A stretch of DNA of 50,140 bases, taken from positions 1 to 50,140 of the forward strand of contig JBGUJZ010000046.1 in the NCBI GenBank assembly GCA_045114175.1, given 5' to 3'. This document shows positions 1 to 8,533 of this stretch, one piece after another. This DNA comes from Cacconaster sp045114175. GTDB lineage: Bacteria; Bacteroidota; Bacteroidia; Bacteroidales; UBA932. Position numbers and translations under genes: made by a program. Positions within the stretch are counted from its first letter, which is position 1. Each line of letters begins with the position of its first letter. The notes under the pieces are model-generated. The model was not told the origin of the DNA, did no database searches, and saw only the letters and a list, made by a program, of their open reading frames with translations.

Positions 1-541
1 GCGAGCCGGGGATGGCTGCTATCGTGGGAATCTCCGCCTCCAGCGCGGCTTCGTGGGCGGCTGCATCGATTCCGTAGGCCAGTCCGCTGACAATTACGGG
101 TGGTTTGGGATTGCGGGCCAGGTCGGCCACGATCCGCTGGCAGGTCGTGCGCCCATAATAGGAGGCGCGCCGGGTGCCGACCACCGCCAGCATCCGCTCG
201 GCGTCCAGGTTGGCTTCGCCCTTGACAAACAGTATGATGGGCGCGTCTGGACATTCTTTCAGGCGTCGGGGATAATCGGCGTGTGCGTAATAGAGCGGGC
301 GGATGCCGTAGCGGCAGTTCCACTGCCACTCCTCCTGCGCCCAGTTCAAAAGATTCCGGTCCAGCAGTTTGTCAATCCAGTCGCCGCTCCCGGTTCCAAG
401 TACTTCACGGAGTTTGTGCGCTCCGGCGGAAAAGACAGCCTCCGGGCTGCCAAACTCTTCAATCAGCGCTCTTCCGGTGGCACACTGGAAGGCGAATACC
501 TTGCTCAACGCAATGGCGTATATATAAAAATCAGACTCCAT
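1..541 (-). CDS. dprA: DNA-processing protein DprA/Smf, N-terminal 180 residues (runs off the window)
   Basis: The gene starts at the ATG at 541 and leaves the window at base 1, so only the N-terminal part is present. DprA binds incoming single-stranded DNA and loads RecA during natural transformation. Seen: an N-terminal helix-hairpin-like region (IYAIALSKVFAFQCATGRAL), the linker motif DAPIILFVKGEAN, then the Rossmann-type core with VVGTRRASYYG and SGLAYGIDAAAHEAAL, both hallmarks of the family. The catalogue of motifs makes the assignment firm; the C-terminal winged-helix region cannot be checked. No recognisable promoter box was found between it and queA. In Bacteroidota dprA is common even where competence is unproven. 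Confidence 0.9.
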   Translation of the reverse strand, partial: MESDFYIYAIALSKVFAFQCATGRALIEEFGSPEAVFSAGAHKLREVLGTGSGDWIDKLLDRNLLNWAQEEWQWNCRYGIRPLYYAHADYPRRLKECPDAPIILFVKGEANLDAERMLAVVGTRRASYYGRTTCQRIVADLARNPKPPVIVSGLAYGIDAAAHEAALEAEIPTIAAIPGS

Positions 542-631
542 ATCGTCGGCAAGATAGGAGTCTGATTGTCTCGGCGGTGACCAAATGGAACAAAAAATGT
601 CTTTTGGTCAAACGCACTTTTTAAAAAAAGG

Positions 632-1744
632 CTAAATAATCAGCATAGCGTCGCCGTAGGTGCCGAATTTGAACCCTTCTTTCTTAGCGATTTCGTAGGC
701 TTTCATTACGTTCTCATAGCCGCCGAAAGCTGCGGTTGTCATCAGCATCGTGGAGAGCGGCAGGTGGAAATTGGTGATGAAGGCGTCTGCAATCGAGAAG
801 TGGTAAGGCGGGAAGATGAACTTGTTGGTCCATCCCTTGAACGGCCGGATTTCGTGGGTGGTGGTCACGTAGGTCTCGAGTGCGCGCATCACAGTGATGC
901 CCACGGCTACGACCTTGTGTCCGCCACGCTTGGCGCGGTTAACGGCATCGGCGGTATCCTCGGTGATGATGAGTTCCTCGGAATCCATCTTGTGCTTGGA
1001 GAGATCCTCTACATCTACTTTATGGAAGTGGGCATTGCCCATATAGAGTGTCAGGAAGGTGCTGTCGATGTCCGCGATTTCCATGCGCTTGAAGAGCGTC
1101 TTGCTGAAGTGGAGGCCGGCAGCCGGGCAAGCTACTGCACCCTCGTGATCCGGGTTGGCGTAGATGGTCTGGAAACGCTCTTTGTCCGCTTCGTTGGCGT
1201 GCTCGCGAATCCATTTCGGGATGGGAAGTTCGCCCAGCTGATAGAGGGTCTGGCGGAACTCTTCCGGAGTGCCGTCGAAGAGGAACCTCAGGGTACGGCC
1301 GCGGGAGGTGGTGTTGTCAATCACCTCTGCCACAAGGGCATCGTTCTCGCCGAAATAGAGCTTGTTGCCGATTCGGATCTTACGGGCCGGATCTACCAGA
1401 ACGTCCCACAGGTGCTGGTCCGGATTCAATTCGCGGAGCAGGAACACTTCAATCTCCGCGCCGGTCTTCTCCTTGTTGCCGTGGAGACGTGCCGGAAAGA
1501 CCTTTACGTCGTTGAAGACGAAAAGGTCATGCGGGTTCATGTAATCCAGAATATCCTTGAACTGCAGGAACTGACGATGCCCCTTGGCATCTTTCAGCAC
1601 TTTGCCGTCCGCATCTTTTTTAAGGTATTCAACCGCTCCGGTGTCCTTGTGGAGCACCATCAGCTTGCATTCGTCACGGTAGGTCGAGGGCTCTTTGGCA
1701 ATGTACTTGTCTTCGAGCTCGAATTTAAATTGTGAAAGCTTCAT
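632..1744 (-). CDS. queA: S-adenosylmethionine:tRNA ribosyltransferase-isomerase QueA
   Basis: QueA transfers the ribosyl part of SAM to 7-aminomethyl-deazaguanine in tRNA, making epoxyqueuosine. The frame is open 16 codons further upstream, but the ATG at 1744 gives the usual start MKLSQFKFEL, so that start is chosen (370 residues). Family motifs seen include DLFVFNDVKVFPARL, KTGAEIEVFLLREL, GAVACPAAGLHF and the C-terminal ITNFHLPLSTMLMTTAAFGG. Around residues 36-55 there is a short charged insertion (EYLKKDADGKVLKDAKGHRQ) between the two halves of the first motif region, longer than in the Bacteroides versions I recall. The function is standard; the insertion is probably a lineage feature. 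Confidence 0.95.
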   Translation of the reverse strand: MKLSQFKFELEDKYIAKEPSTYRDECKLMVLHKDTGAVEYLKKDADGKVLKDAKGHRQFLQFKDILDYMNPHDLFVFNDVKVFPARLHGNKEKTGAEIEVFLLRELNPDQHLWDVLVDPARKIRIGNKLYFGENDALVAEVIDNTTSRGRTLRFLFDGTPEEFRQTLYQLGELPIPKWIREHANEADKERFQTIYANPDHEGAVACPAAGLHFSKTLFKRMEIADIDSTFLTLYMGNAHFHKVDVEDLSKHKMDSEELIITEDTADAVNRAKRGGHKVVAVGITVMRALETYVTTTHEIRPFKGWTNKFIFPPYHFSIADAFITNFHLPLSTMLMTTAAFGGYENVMKAYEIAKKEGFKFGTYGDAMLII

Positions 1745-1802
1745 GTAGTGCGATATTGCGATATAACATTTAATTATACGCAGAAATCGCAAAAAAGTTT
1801 CA

Positions 1803-3389
1803 CTAGAACCGTAAAACGAGTGACAAAATCAGTTTGTCGGTAGTGTGGTTGCCGGAATAAACCGGAGCTTTGAAGGTGTCGTAGTCGCTATAGACGGAGA
1901 AGTAGTCGTACTGCGGCAGCATCCGCTGATAAGCGATATCGAACGAAAAGTCACCTTCATCGTCCAGCTTGAAGCCGAGACCTGCGGAAACGAACTGGGT
2001 AGCGGGATAGGTGTAAACCACGTTCAGGTTATCGTCCAACAGGCTGCCCGGCGTCGTATAGAGGTTGTAACCGGCACGGGCGGCGATTCGATCGGTAGCC
2101 CAATACTCGGCACCTACGCGGAGCAGGTGCGACGTGGTGAATCCTTCACTCATCTTGCGGTTGTCCGTGTTGAAAACCGGGTCGATGTTGAACTTTTTAT
2201 TGGCCACGTCAAGTCGCGTGCTGGAGTAGTTAACACTCTCGTAGTCAACGCTGATCAGGCCTCTGTTGCCGGTGTAGGCAGCACCGATGCTCCAACGCAG
2301 CGGCGTGGTAAGCTGATACTCATAAGCACCATCCGGACTCTCGCGATAATACTCGTTGCCGTTGTCGAATTCGGTCTTCATAGCGCGATTCCAGACATCG
2401 GTAAGCGAATAGAAGGTCGGGGTCTGGAAGGTGGCACCAAGACGCAGCCCGGGGAACGGGTTGTAGATGGCGCCGAGTTTCAAGTTGACGCCGGTACCCT
2501 CCGTACGCTGGTCATACTGGGTGGCGAAATAGGTGAGGCCATCCTGGAAGTCCATGGAGTTGACAGGTGTTTCAGAATAGAACTCAACAACCTTGTAATC
2601 AACGATATGAAGGTTCAGATTGGCGCCCAGGTAGAGTTTGTCGTTGAAGTTGCCGCCGATGTTCATCTCGAATTCGTAAATACCGCCCTGGTTCTTGCAG
2701 AAATAGAGCTGGTCGATAGGGCCACCGATGGTGATTACGTCGAACTCGTCAATATTCTCCGTGGAACCGATATAAGCGGTAGTGGAACCGGCAAGCGGGC
2801 TGATAGCGTATGCGTCATAGGCCTGAATGACAGCCCAGGGAACGTTGGAGCCGCTGTAAGGATTGTAGCCGGCATCTTCGTCGAAAGCAATCACCGATTC
2901 ATCAATTCCGGAAGCGGCTGCAGCAAGGGCACCCAGCATAGAGGATTGGTTGGTCCGGCAGGAGCCGCAGGAAACGCTGTTGAAGCTGGCAATCCGGTTC
3001 AGGCCGAAGCCGAAACTGAAGTTGAACAGTCCGCTGACGTTGCCCGTTTCCATAGTAGCAATCGCACCGGCGTTGGGAACGTTGATGCGGCCCATGCGGC
3101 CAGAATAGCTCGAGTTCAACAAGTCATCCCGACTGGAGCTGCTCATGCTGGCGTTGTTGTAGCCCAGCGAGAGGGCTGCTTCACCGTAACGGTAAACGCC
3201 AGAGGAGGCCGGGTTGATGGAGAGGGCGCCGAGATCGCCGCCGAGTGCGGTAAACGCGTTACCCATTGCCAGGGTACGGGCGGACCCCTCATAGTTGAAT
3301 TGCGCGAAGCGCAGTGCGTCGGCAGGTCCCTGTGCAAGGGCGGTAACGCCAATCAGCAGGGTTCCGACAAGGGATATAAGGCGTTTCAT
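1803..3389 (-). CDS. OmpP1/FadL/TodX-family outer-membrane transport protein
   Basis: Predicted 528-residue beta-barrel for hydrophobic or other small substrates in the outer membrane. Seen: a signal peptide ending near TALAQG, the family's N-terminal stretch SARTLAMGNAFTALGGDLGA followed by INPAS (the conserved NPA hatch motif), many alternating aromatic/polar strands, and a C-terminal phenylalanine (LILSLVLRF) as expected for BamA-assembled barrels. Bacteroidetes homologues are often called hemin receptors on weak evidence, so the substrate is left open. It lies 41 nt downstream of the low-complexity lipoprotein gene and may be co-transcribed with it from the promoter at 4705-4712. Confidence 0.85.
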   Translation of the reverse strand: MKRLISLVGTLLIGVTALAQGPADALRFAQFNYEGSARTLAMGNAFTALGGDLGALSINPASSGVYRYGEAALSLGYNNASMSSSSRDDLLNSSYSGRMGRINVPNAGAIATMETGNVSGLFNFSFGFGLNRIASFNSVSCGSCRTNQSSMLGALAAAASGIDESVIAFDEDAGYNPYSGSNVPWAVIQAYDAYAISPLAGSTTAYIGSTENIDEFDVITIGGPIDQLYFCKNQGGIYEFEMNIGGNFNDKLYLGANLNLHIVDYKVVEFYSETPVNSMDFQDGLTYFATQYDQRTEGTGVNLKLGAIYNPFPGLRLGATFQTPTFYSLTDVWNRAMKTEFDNGNEYYRESPDGAYEYQLTTPLRWSIGAAYTGNRGLISVDYESVNYSSTRLDVANKKFNIDPVFNTDNRKMSEGFTTSHLLRVGAEYWATDRIAARAGYNLYTTPGSLLDDNLNVVYTYPATQFVSAGLGFKLDDEGDFSFDIAYQRMLPQYDYFSVYSDYDTFKAPVYSGNHTTDKLILSLVLRF

Positions 3390-3430
3390 ATCTTTATCTA
3401 TTTAAGGTAGAACCGAAAGGGAAGTGCGGA

Positions 3431-4651
3431 TTACCGACGTCCGCCGCCGCCACCGCTGTGGCTGCTACTGCTGCTGTGGCTTCCACCACCGCTACTGCTG
3501 CCACCGCTGCTTCTGCTTCCGCCGCCGCTATAGCTGCTGCCGGAAGAGGAGCTGCTGCTACGGCTGGAAGAACTGGTTCGGCTGGAACCGGAGCTCGAAG
3601 AGCTGCTGCGCGATCCACCGGAACTCGAGGATCCGCTGCTGCCGGAAGAGTAGGAACTCTTGGTGCTGCGGCTGCCACCGGAAGAGGTGTTGCGCGATCC
3701 ACTGGAGGTGGTGCGAGATCCGCCGGAAGATGTATTGCGTACGGTGCTGGAGCCCGAGGTGGAGCGATTGCCGCCGGAGACGGTGCCCGAAGTGCTGGTG
3801 CGTCTGCCGCCTTCGTTGCGGACCGTAGAGGTGCCGCTGGAAGAGCCGCTCTTAGGGGTCGGGGTGGTCAGACCGCCGTAGCTGGTAACGGAGCGGTGTC
3901 CGCCGTTGTTCTTGACGGTGCTGCTGGTGCTGCTGCCGCTGCCCATGGAGGCCGAACGGCCGCTGACCGGGGTTGCCATCGTGGAGTTGGATGCGGAGCG
4001 GTGTCCGTAAACGGTGCCCGGGCGGTAGTTGCTGTGGTGATATCCGCCGTAATGGCCCGGATCACTGTGGTGATGGCTGTAGTGGTGATTGTGATGATAG
4101 TGGTGCGGATGGTAGTAATAGTGGTGGTAGTAAGGGGAGCCCCAATACCAGGGATCGTACCAGCTGTAGGAGCTGTACCAGCCGCCGTAGTAGTAACCGC
4201 GGCTCCAGCAGTAGCTGTCGTAGTACCAGGGATCGTACCAGCTCGAGTACCAGTAGCCGCTGTAGTAAGGACTGTAGTAGTGGTAGCGTGAGCGGTAACG
4301 CCAGGAACCCCACCAGGGATTGTACCAGGGATCGTACCAGCCGCCGTAGTTGATGTTGACCGTGTAGGTCGGGCTGTCAAATTTACGGAGAAGCTCTTCG
4401 TAGGAAATGCCCTCGGCCAGATAGATGCGGCCGGTTTCAGGGTCGGTTTCAAAGTAAGCTTCTACCGGGGTCTCGTTATATTGAGGGACTGTGGACTCGA
4501 CCACGGCAATCCGGGAGGCTGTCGTAGGCCGGTAGTAGATTCCGTCAACACGGGGGGAAGTCGAGTAACTTGTCGTGTAATAGACTCCGCAGGAGCTCAT
4601 CGACAGTGCCATTACCGTGAGGGTCAGGCAGTATAACAGTTTGCGTCTCAT
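3431..4651 (-). CDS. Tyr/Trp-, His- and Ser/Gly/Arg-rich lipoprotein of unknown function
   Basis: A 406-residue predicted lipoprotein; the signal peptide ends in a lipobox with Cys21 (ALSMSSCG). The body falls into blocks: residues 22-100 ordinary, about 105-170 Tyr/Trp-rich with repeated WYDPWY units, about 176-206 extremely His-rich (many HH pairs), and about 215-400 almost only Ser, Gly, Arg and Thr with SGSS/SGGSRS units. A strong Shine-Dalgarno (AGGAGG, 4659-4664) precedes the ATG, unusual for this phylum. Low-complexity composition makes all other frames open, so the long overlapping ORFs here are shadows. Function unknown; the His block could bind metal and the tail could interact with the wall or DNA (inference). 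Confidence 0.75.
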   Translation of the reverse strand: MRRKLLYCLTLTVMALSMSSCGVYYTTSYSTSPRVDGIYYRPTTASRIAVVESTVPQYNETPVEAYFETDPETGRIYLAEGISYEELLRKFDSPTYTVNINYGGWYDPWYNPWWGSWRYRSRYHYYSPYYSGYWYSSWYDPWYYDSYCWSRGYYYGGWYSSYSWYDPWYWGSPYYHHYYYHPHHYHHNHHYSHHHSDPGHYGGYHHSNYRPGTVYGHRSASNSTMATPVSGRSASMGSGSSTSSTVKNNGGHRSVTSYGGLTTPTPKSGSSSGTSTVRNEGGRRTSTSGTVSGGNRSTSGSSTVRNTSSGGSRTTSSGSRNTSSGGSRSTKSSYSSGSSGSSSSGGSRSSSSSSGSSRTSSSSRSSSSSSGSSYSGGGSRSSGGSSSGGGSHSSSSSHSGGGGGRR

Positions 4652-4677
4652 TTTTACCTCCTATGTTAGTTTTTTTG

Positions 4678-4712
4678 TAATTTTGCGTCTCAAGTTTTCT
4701 ATTGCAAATATA
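4678..4712. promoter_or_regulatory. Divergent promoters for the low-complexity lipoprotein and proS
   Basis: On the minus strand, TATATTTG at 4705-4712 matches the Bacteroidetes -7 box TAnnTTTG and reads toward the lipoprotein start at 4651. On the plus strand, TAATTTTG at 4678-4685 reads toward the proS ATG at 4740. The two predicted transcripts overlap at their 5' ends. Consensus matches only; not tested. Confidence 0.55.
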
Positions 4713-4739
4713 TCAACATTTATACCAAAATCAAACAAA

Positions 4740-6233
4740 ATGGCAAAAGAGGTAGATAACAAGGAGGTCGTCAACAGGGAGGAAGATTATTCCAAATGGT
4801 ACAATAATCTCGTGGTCAAGGCAGATCTGGCTGAGCAGTCGGCTGTGCGCGGTTGTATGGTCATCAAACCCTACGGTTACGCCATCTGGGAAAAGATGCA
4901 CGAGCAGCTGGATAAGATGTTCAAGGAGACGGGCCACGTCAACGCCTATTTCCCGCTCTTCATCCCCAAATCCTTCCTGAGCCGCGAAGCGGAGCACGTC
5001 GAAGGTTTTGCCAAAGAATGTGCCGTCGTCACGCATCACCGCCTGAAGGTGGCGCCCGACGGAAAGGGCGTGGTGGTAGATCCCGAAGCCAAGCTGGAGG
5101 AGGAACTGATTGTCCGCCCGACTTCCGAGACCATTATCTGGAGTACCTATAAGAATTGGATCAAATCGTGGCGCGACCTGCCGCTGCTCTGCAACCAGTG
5201 GGCCAACGTGGTTCGCTGGGAGATGCGCACGCGCCTCTTCCTTCGTACCGCGGAATTCCTCTGGCAGGAGGGCCACACGGCCCATGCTACCCGTGAGGAG
5301 GCCGTTGAGGAGGCACGCCGGATGGTGGATGTCTATGCCCGTTTTGCCCGCGAATTCATGGCCATGCCGGTCATTGTAGGCTGCAAGAGCGAGAATGAGC
5401 GTTTCGCCGGCGCACTGGATACCTACACCATCGAGGCTATGATGCAGGATGGCAAGGCGCTGCAGGCCGGCACCTCGCACTTCCTGGGCCAGAACTTCGC
5501 CAAGGCATTCGATGTGCAGTTCGCCAACAAGGAGGGCAAGCTCGAATATGTCTGGGCTACCTCGTGGGGCGTTTCCACCCGTCTGATGGGCGCCCTCATC
5601 ATGACCCATTCGGACAACAACGGTCTGGTACTTCCGCCCGCTCTGGCTCCGATCCAGGTGGTGATGGTGCCGATCTTCAAGACCGACGAAGAGCGAGACG
5701 CCATCCTGGCGCGCATGGGCCAGCTCAAGGCTGAACTCGCGGCCAAGGGGCTTTCGGTCAAGATTGATGACCGCGACAACCTCCGCCCGGGCTTTAAGTT
5801 TGCCGAGTGGGAACTCAAGGGCGTTCCGGTTCGCGTCGTGATTGGTCCGCGCGACCTCGAGAACGGGGTAGTGGAGCTGGCGCGCCGAGACACGATGGAG
5901 AAAGAGTCCATGCCGCAGGCAGGCCTGGCCGATTACGCTGCCGATCTGATGGGCAAGATTCAGCAGAACCTCTACGACAAGGCCGCTGCCTTCCGTGCAG
6001 AGAATATCGTCAAAGTGGATACCTGGGAAGAGTTCAAGACCGAAATCGAAAAAGGCCGCTTCCTGCTATGCCACTGGGACGGTACCACCGAGACCGAAGA
6101 GAAGATTAAGGAAGAGACCAAGGCAACCATCCGTTGCATCCCGATGGATACCTGCATCTGCGAAGAGGAGGGTACTTGTGTCTATTCCGGCAAACCTTCC
6201 CACCGTCGCGTGGTTTTCGCACGTGCTTACTAA
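4740..6233 (+). CDS. proS: Proline--tRNA ligase, archaeal/eukaryotic-type
   Basis: Charges tRNA-Pro with proline. The open frame extends 41 codons further upstream, but homologues begin near MAKEVDNKEV, so the ATG at 4740 is used (497 residues). Seen: class II motif 2 region EMRTRLFLRTAEFLWQEGH, the upstream RPTSETIIWSTYKNW, the anticodon-binding domain with VVIGPRDLENG, and the C-terminal Cys-containing zinc-type domain (CICEEEGTCVYSG) ending in ARAY. It lacks the large editing insertion of the E. coli type, as is usual in Bacteroidota. It begins a plus-strand run with the DUF3078 gene and tilS. Confidence 0.96.
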   Translation: MAKEVDNKEVVNREEDYSKWYNNLVVKADLAEQSAVRGCMVIKPYGYAIWEKMHEQLDKMFKETGHVNAYFPLFIPKSFLSREAEHVEGFAKECAVVTHHRLKVAPDGKGVVVDPEAKLEEELIVRPTSETIIWSTYKNWIKSWRDLPLLCNQWANVVRWEMRTRLFLRTAEFLWQEGHTAHATREEAVEEARRMVDVYARFAREFMAMPVIVGCKSENERFAGALDTYTIEAMMQDGKALQAGTSHFLGQNFAKAFDVQFANKEGKLEYVWATSWGVSTRLMGALIMTHSDNNGLVLPPALAPIQVVMVPIFKTDEERDAILARMGQLKAELAAKGLSVKIDDRDNLRPGFKFAEWELKGVPVRVVIGPRDLENGVVELARRDTMEKESMPQAGLADYAADLMGKIQQNLYDKAAAFRAENIVKVDTWEEFKTEIEKGRFLLCHWDGTTETEEKIKEETKATIRCIPMDTCICEEEGTCVYSGKPSHRRVVFARAY

Positions 6234-6263
6234 CCAATTGACAATCAAAAATCAAGGATAATT

Positions 6264-7202
6264 ATGAAGAAGATTCTTTTTACGCTTGCGACCCTTTTCT
6301 GCCTGGCGGCAGTTCCCGCCTTTGCACAGGAACAGCCGGCTGCTGATACCGCGGCCGCTCCCGCCAAGCTCCCTTCCAACTGGACCAAAGGACTCCTTAC
6401 CCAGATTGGTTTCTCCCAGCTTTCCCTGACGAACTGGGCAGCCGGTGGTGTGGGCTCCATCTCCCTCAATACCTATCTGGATGGCTATACCAACTATAAG
6501 AAAGACAAATTCCTCTGGAACAACGAGTTGCAGATGGGATACGGCTTCATCCAGAACTTTGAGGACGGCTACAAGAAGAGCGATGACCGCCTGATTCTGG
6601 ACAGCAAATTCGGTTATAAGGCTACCGAGAAACTCTACCTCTCCGCCGTTTATAACTTCCGTTCCCAGTTCGCCGACGGTTACACGGGTACGACCCTCAC
6701 CTCCGCGTTGATGGCGCCTGCCTACATGTCCCTCGGTCTTGGTATTGACTACCAGCCGGCCAAGAACCTCTCCATCAACTTTGCTCCGTTGACCGGTAAG
6801 ACGGTGATGGTAGCTATTCCGGAGCTCCGCTCCAAGTATGGTAACGCCGACGATCAGTTCTGCCGTTTTGAGCTTGGTGCGCAGGTCAAGGTAGATGCCA
6901 AACTGGCCGTCAAGGACTTTACGGTGGTCTCCAACCTCCAGTTGTTCTCCGATTACCTGGATAATCCGCTGGATGTCAAGGTCAACTGGGATGTCAATGT
7001 GGATGCTAAGATTTCCAAGTATTTCTCGGTTACGCTCCGTACCAGCTTGATCTACGACAGCAAGATCAAGAGCGCTATCAAGCGTGATGCTTCCGGTGTT
7101 CCGGTCCTCGATGGTGAAGGTAACAACATCATGGTGGCCGGTGTCCAGTTCAAAGAGATCTTCAGCGTAGGCTTCTCCTACACGATCGGTAAGAAGAAAT
7201 AG
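6264..7202 (+). CDS. DUF3078-family outer-membrane-associated protein
   Basis: A 312-residue exported protein with a clear signal peptide (cleavage near PAFAQEQ). The region from about residue 37 (NWTKGLLTQIGFSQLSLTNW, then AAGGVGSISLN) and the following strands (WNNELQMGYGF, DDRLILDSKFGYKA) fit DUF3078, a Bacteroidetes-restricted family with predicted beta-barrel or beta-rich outer-membrane character. Its role is unknown. It starts 30 nt after proS and ends 5 nt before tilS, so the three are probably one transcript. Confidence 0.8.
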   Translation: MKKILFTLATLFCLAAVPAFAQEQPAADTAAAPAKLPSNWTKGLLTQIGFSQLSLTNWAAGGVGSISLNTYLDGYTNYKKDKFLWNNELQMGYGFIQNFEDGYKKSDDRLILDSKFGYKATEKLYLSAVYNFRSQFADGYTGTTLTSALMAPAYMSLGLGIDYQPAKNLSINFAPLTGKTVMVAIPELRSKYGNADDQFCRFELGAQVKVDAKLAVKDFTVVSNLQLFSDYLDNPLDVKVNWDVNVDAKISKYFSVTLRTSLIYDSKIKSAIKRDASGVPVLDGEGNNIMVAGVQFKEIFSVGFSYTIGKKK

Positions 7203-7207
7203 TCTGG

Positions 7208-8530
7208 ATGCAATATCGTTTCGACACGCAGTTGGACCGCCTCACCTCCTCGCAGGGGAGGCGGTCCGGCTTATTGCTCGCCCTCAGCGGCGGTGTCGAT
7301 TCGATGACGATGGCCCACCTCTTTCTCAACAGCCCGCTGACACAGGGGCTCCGGATGGTGGTGGCGCACGTGAACTTTTCCCTGCGGGGTGCGGAGAGCG
7401 ACGCGGATGAAGCGCTGGTGCGCGACTGGGCTGCGGCCCACGGCCTGCCGATTCGGGTGCGCCGCTTTGATACGGTGGCGGAAGCGGCCTCCCGCGGTTG
7501 CTCCATCGAAATGGCTGCGCGGGACTTGCGCTACGCCTGGTTTGCCGAACTGCTGCAATCGGAGCAGTTGGGATATGTGGCGGTGGCCCATCACTTGAAC
7601 GACAGCTCAGAGACGCTGTTCCTCAATCTGTTGCGTGGAACTGGCCTGCGCGGGATGACCGGTATCCGGCCCGTGAACGGCGCCGTGATTCGTCCCATGC
7701 TTTCTTTCTCTCGCGAGGAGATTCTGGCCTATGCCCAAACACATCAAATCGCTTTCCGGGAGGACGCAACCAATGCGGATTGCCACTTTGCGCGCAACCG
7801 AATCCGCCAGCGGGTCTTCCCCGAATTAGCCCAAATCAATCCCGCTTTCCTGCAGAATCTGGCCGGTACCATGACGCATTTGGCAGAGGCGCAGGCTATT
7901 CTGGATACGGTTTTTGCGCAGAGAGCACCGGCGATTGCCCATTGGGAGCTGGATGCCCTGGTAATCGACCGCAAGGCGCTGTTTCACGAATCGTTCCACC
8001 ACTATTGGCTCTATCGTTTGCTGGAGCCTTATGGCTTCAATCAGACGCAGTTAGAAGCCATTGAAGCGTCGCTTCAGAACGGCCGTTGCGGCAGCCGGTT
8101 TTACAGCGCATCCCACGTGGCTTTGCGCGATCGAATGGGGCTGAAAATCTATCCGGTCGCCCAGATGGAAACTGCAGATCCACAGTATCAGGTTCGGGTG
8201 ACCGAATGTCCGGCCGGTTTTGATCCGCGCACCGTGCCTGCCGGAACGTTGTGTGCCGATGCGGATTGCCTCTCATTGCCGCTTCATTTCCGCAGCTGGC
8301 AGCCCGGCGACCGCTTCCGCCCGCTGGGTATGCAGGGCTTCCGGAAGCTCAGCGATTTCTTTATTGACCAGAAGCTGGACAGGGAGCAGAAGGCTCGCCA
8401 GCAGGTGGTTACCACCCGGACCCCGGAGAACCGGGAGCGCATCGTCGCGATTGCCGGGATGCGCCTGGACGACCGCGTCCGGGTAACCGAAGCCACCCGG
8501 ACGCTGGTATGGATTGAACCAACCCGCTAA
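7208..8530 (+). CDS. tilS: tRNA(Ile)-lysidine synthetase TilS
   Basis: Adds lysine to C34 of the CAU anticodon of tRNA-Ile so that it reads AUA. The N-type ATP pyrophosphatase PP-loop SGGVDS is at residues 27-32, followed by VVAHVNFSLRGAESDADEA and VAHHLNDSSETLFLNLLRGT, all diagnostic. The C-terminal TilS domain (FRSWQPGDRFRPLGMQGFRK) is complete, giving 440 residues, the normal length. The stop is only 3 nt from the stop of convergent sppA, leaving no room for a separate terminator. Confidence 0.96.
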   Translation: MQYRFDTQLDRLTSSQGRRSGLLLALSGGVDSMTMAHLFLNSPLTQGLRMVVAHVNFSLRGAESDADEALVRDWAAAHGLPIRVRRFDTVAEAASRGCSIEMAARDLRYAWFAELLQSEQLGYVAVAHHLNDSSETLFLNLLRGTGLRGMTGIRPVNGAVIRPMLSFSREEILAYAQTHQIAFREDATNADCHFARNRIRQRVFPELAQINPAFLQNLAGTMTHLAEAQAILDTVFAQRAPAIAHWELDALVIDRKALFHESFHHYWLYRLLEPYGFNQTQLEAIEASLQNGRCGSRFYSASHVALRDRMGLKIYPVAQMETADPQYQVRVTECPAGFDPRTVPAGTLCADADCLSLPLHFRSWQPGDRFRPLGMQGFRKLSDFFIDQKLDREQKARQQVVTTRTPENRERIVAIAGMRLDDRVRVTEATRTLVWIEPTR

Positions 8531-8533
8531 TTC

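Noticed and set aside
764..1735. 323-codon plus-strand ORF opposite queA
   Set aside because: Exact antisense of a conserved gene in GC-rich DNA; translation shows no family motif.
1845..3410. 521-codon plus-strand ORF opposite the OmpP1-type gene
   Set aside because: Antisense shadow; the minus strand has signal peptide, barrel motifs and a C-terminal Phe.
3460..3830. Repetitive DNA considered as a CRISPR array
   Set aside because: No constant repeat with unique spacers; it is codon repetition for Ser/Gly/Arg.
3458..4291. Ala/Val-rich 277-codon ORF and others over the low-complexity lipoprotein
   Set aside because: Products of simple-sequence codons; only the minus-strand frame has a signal peptide, Shine-Dalgarno and promoter.
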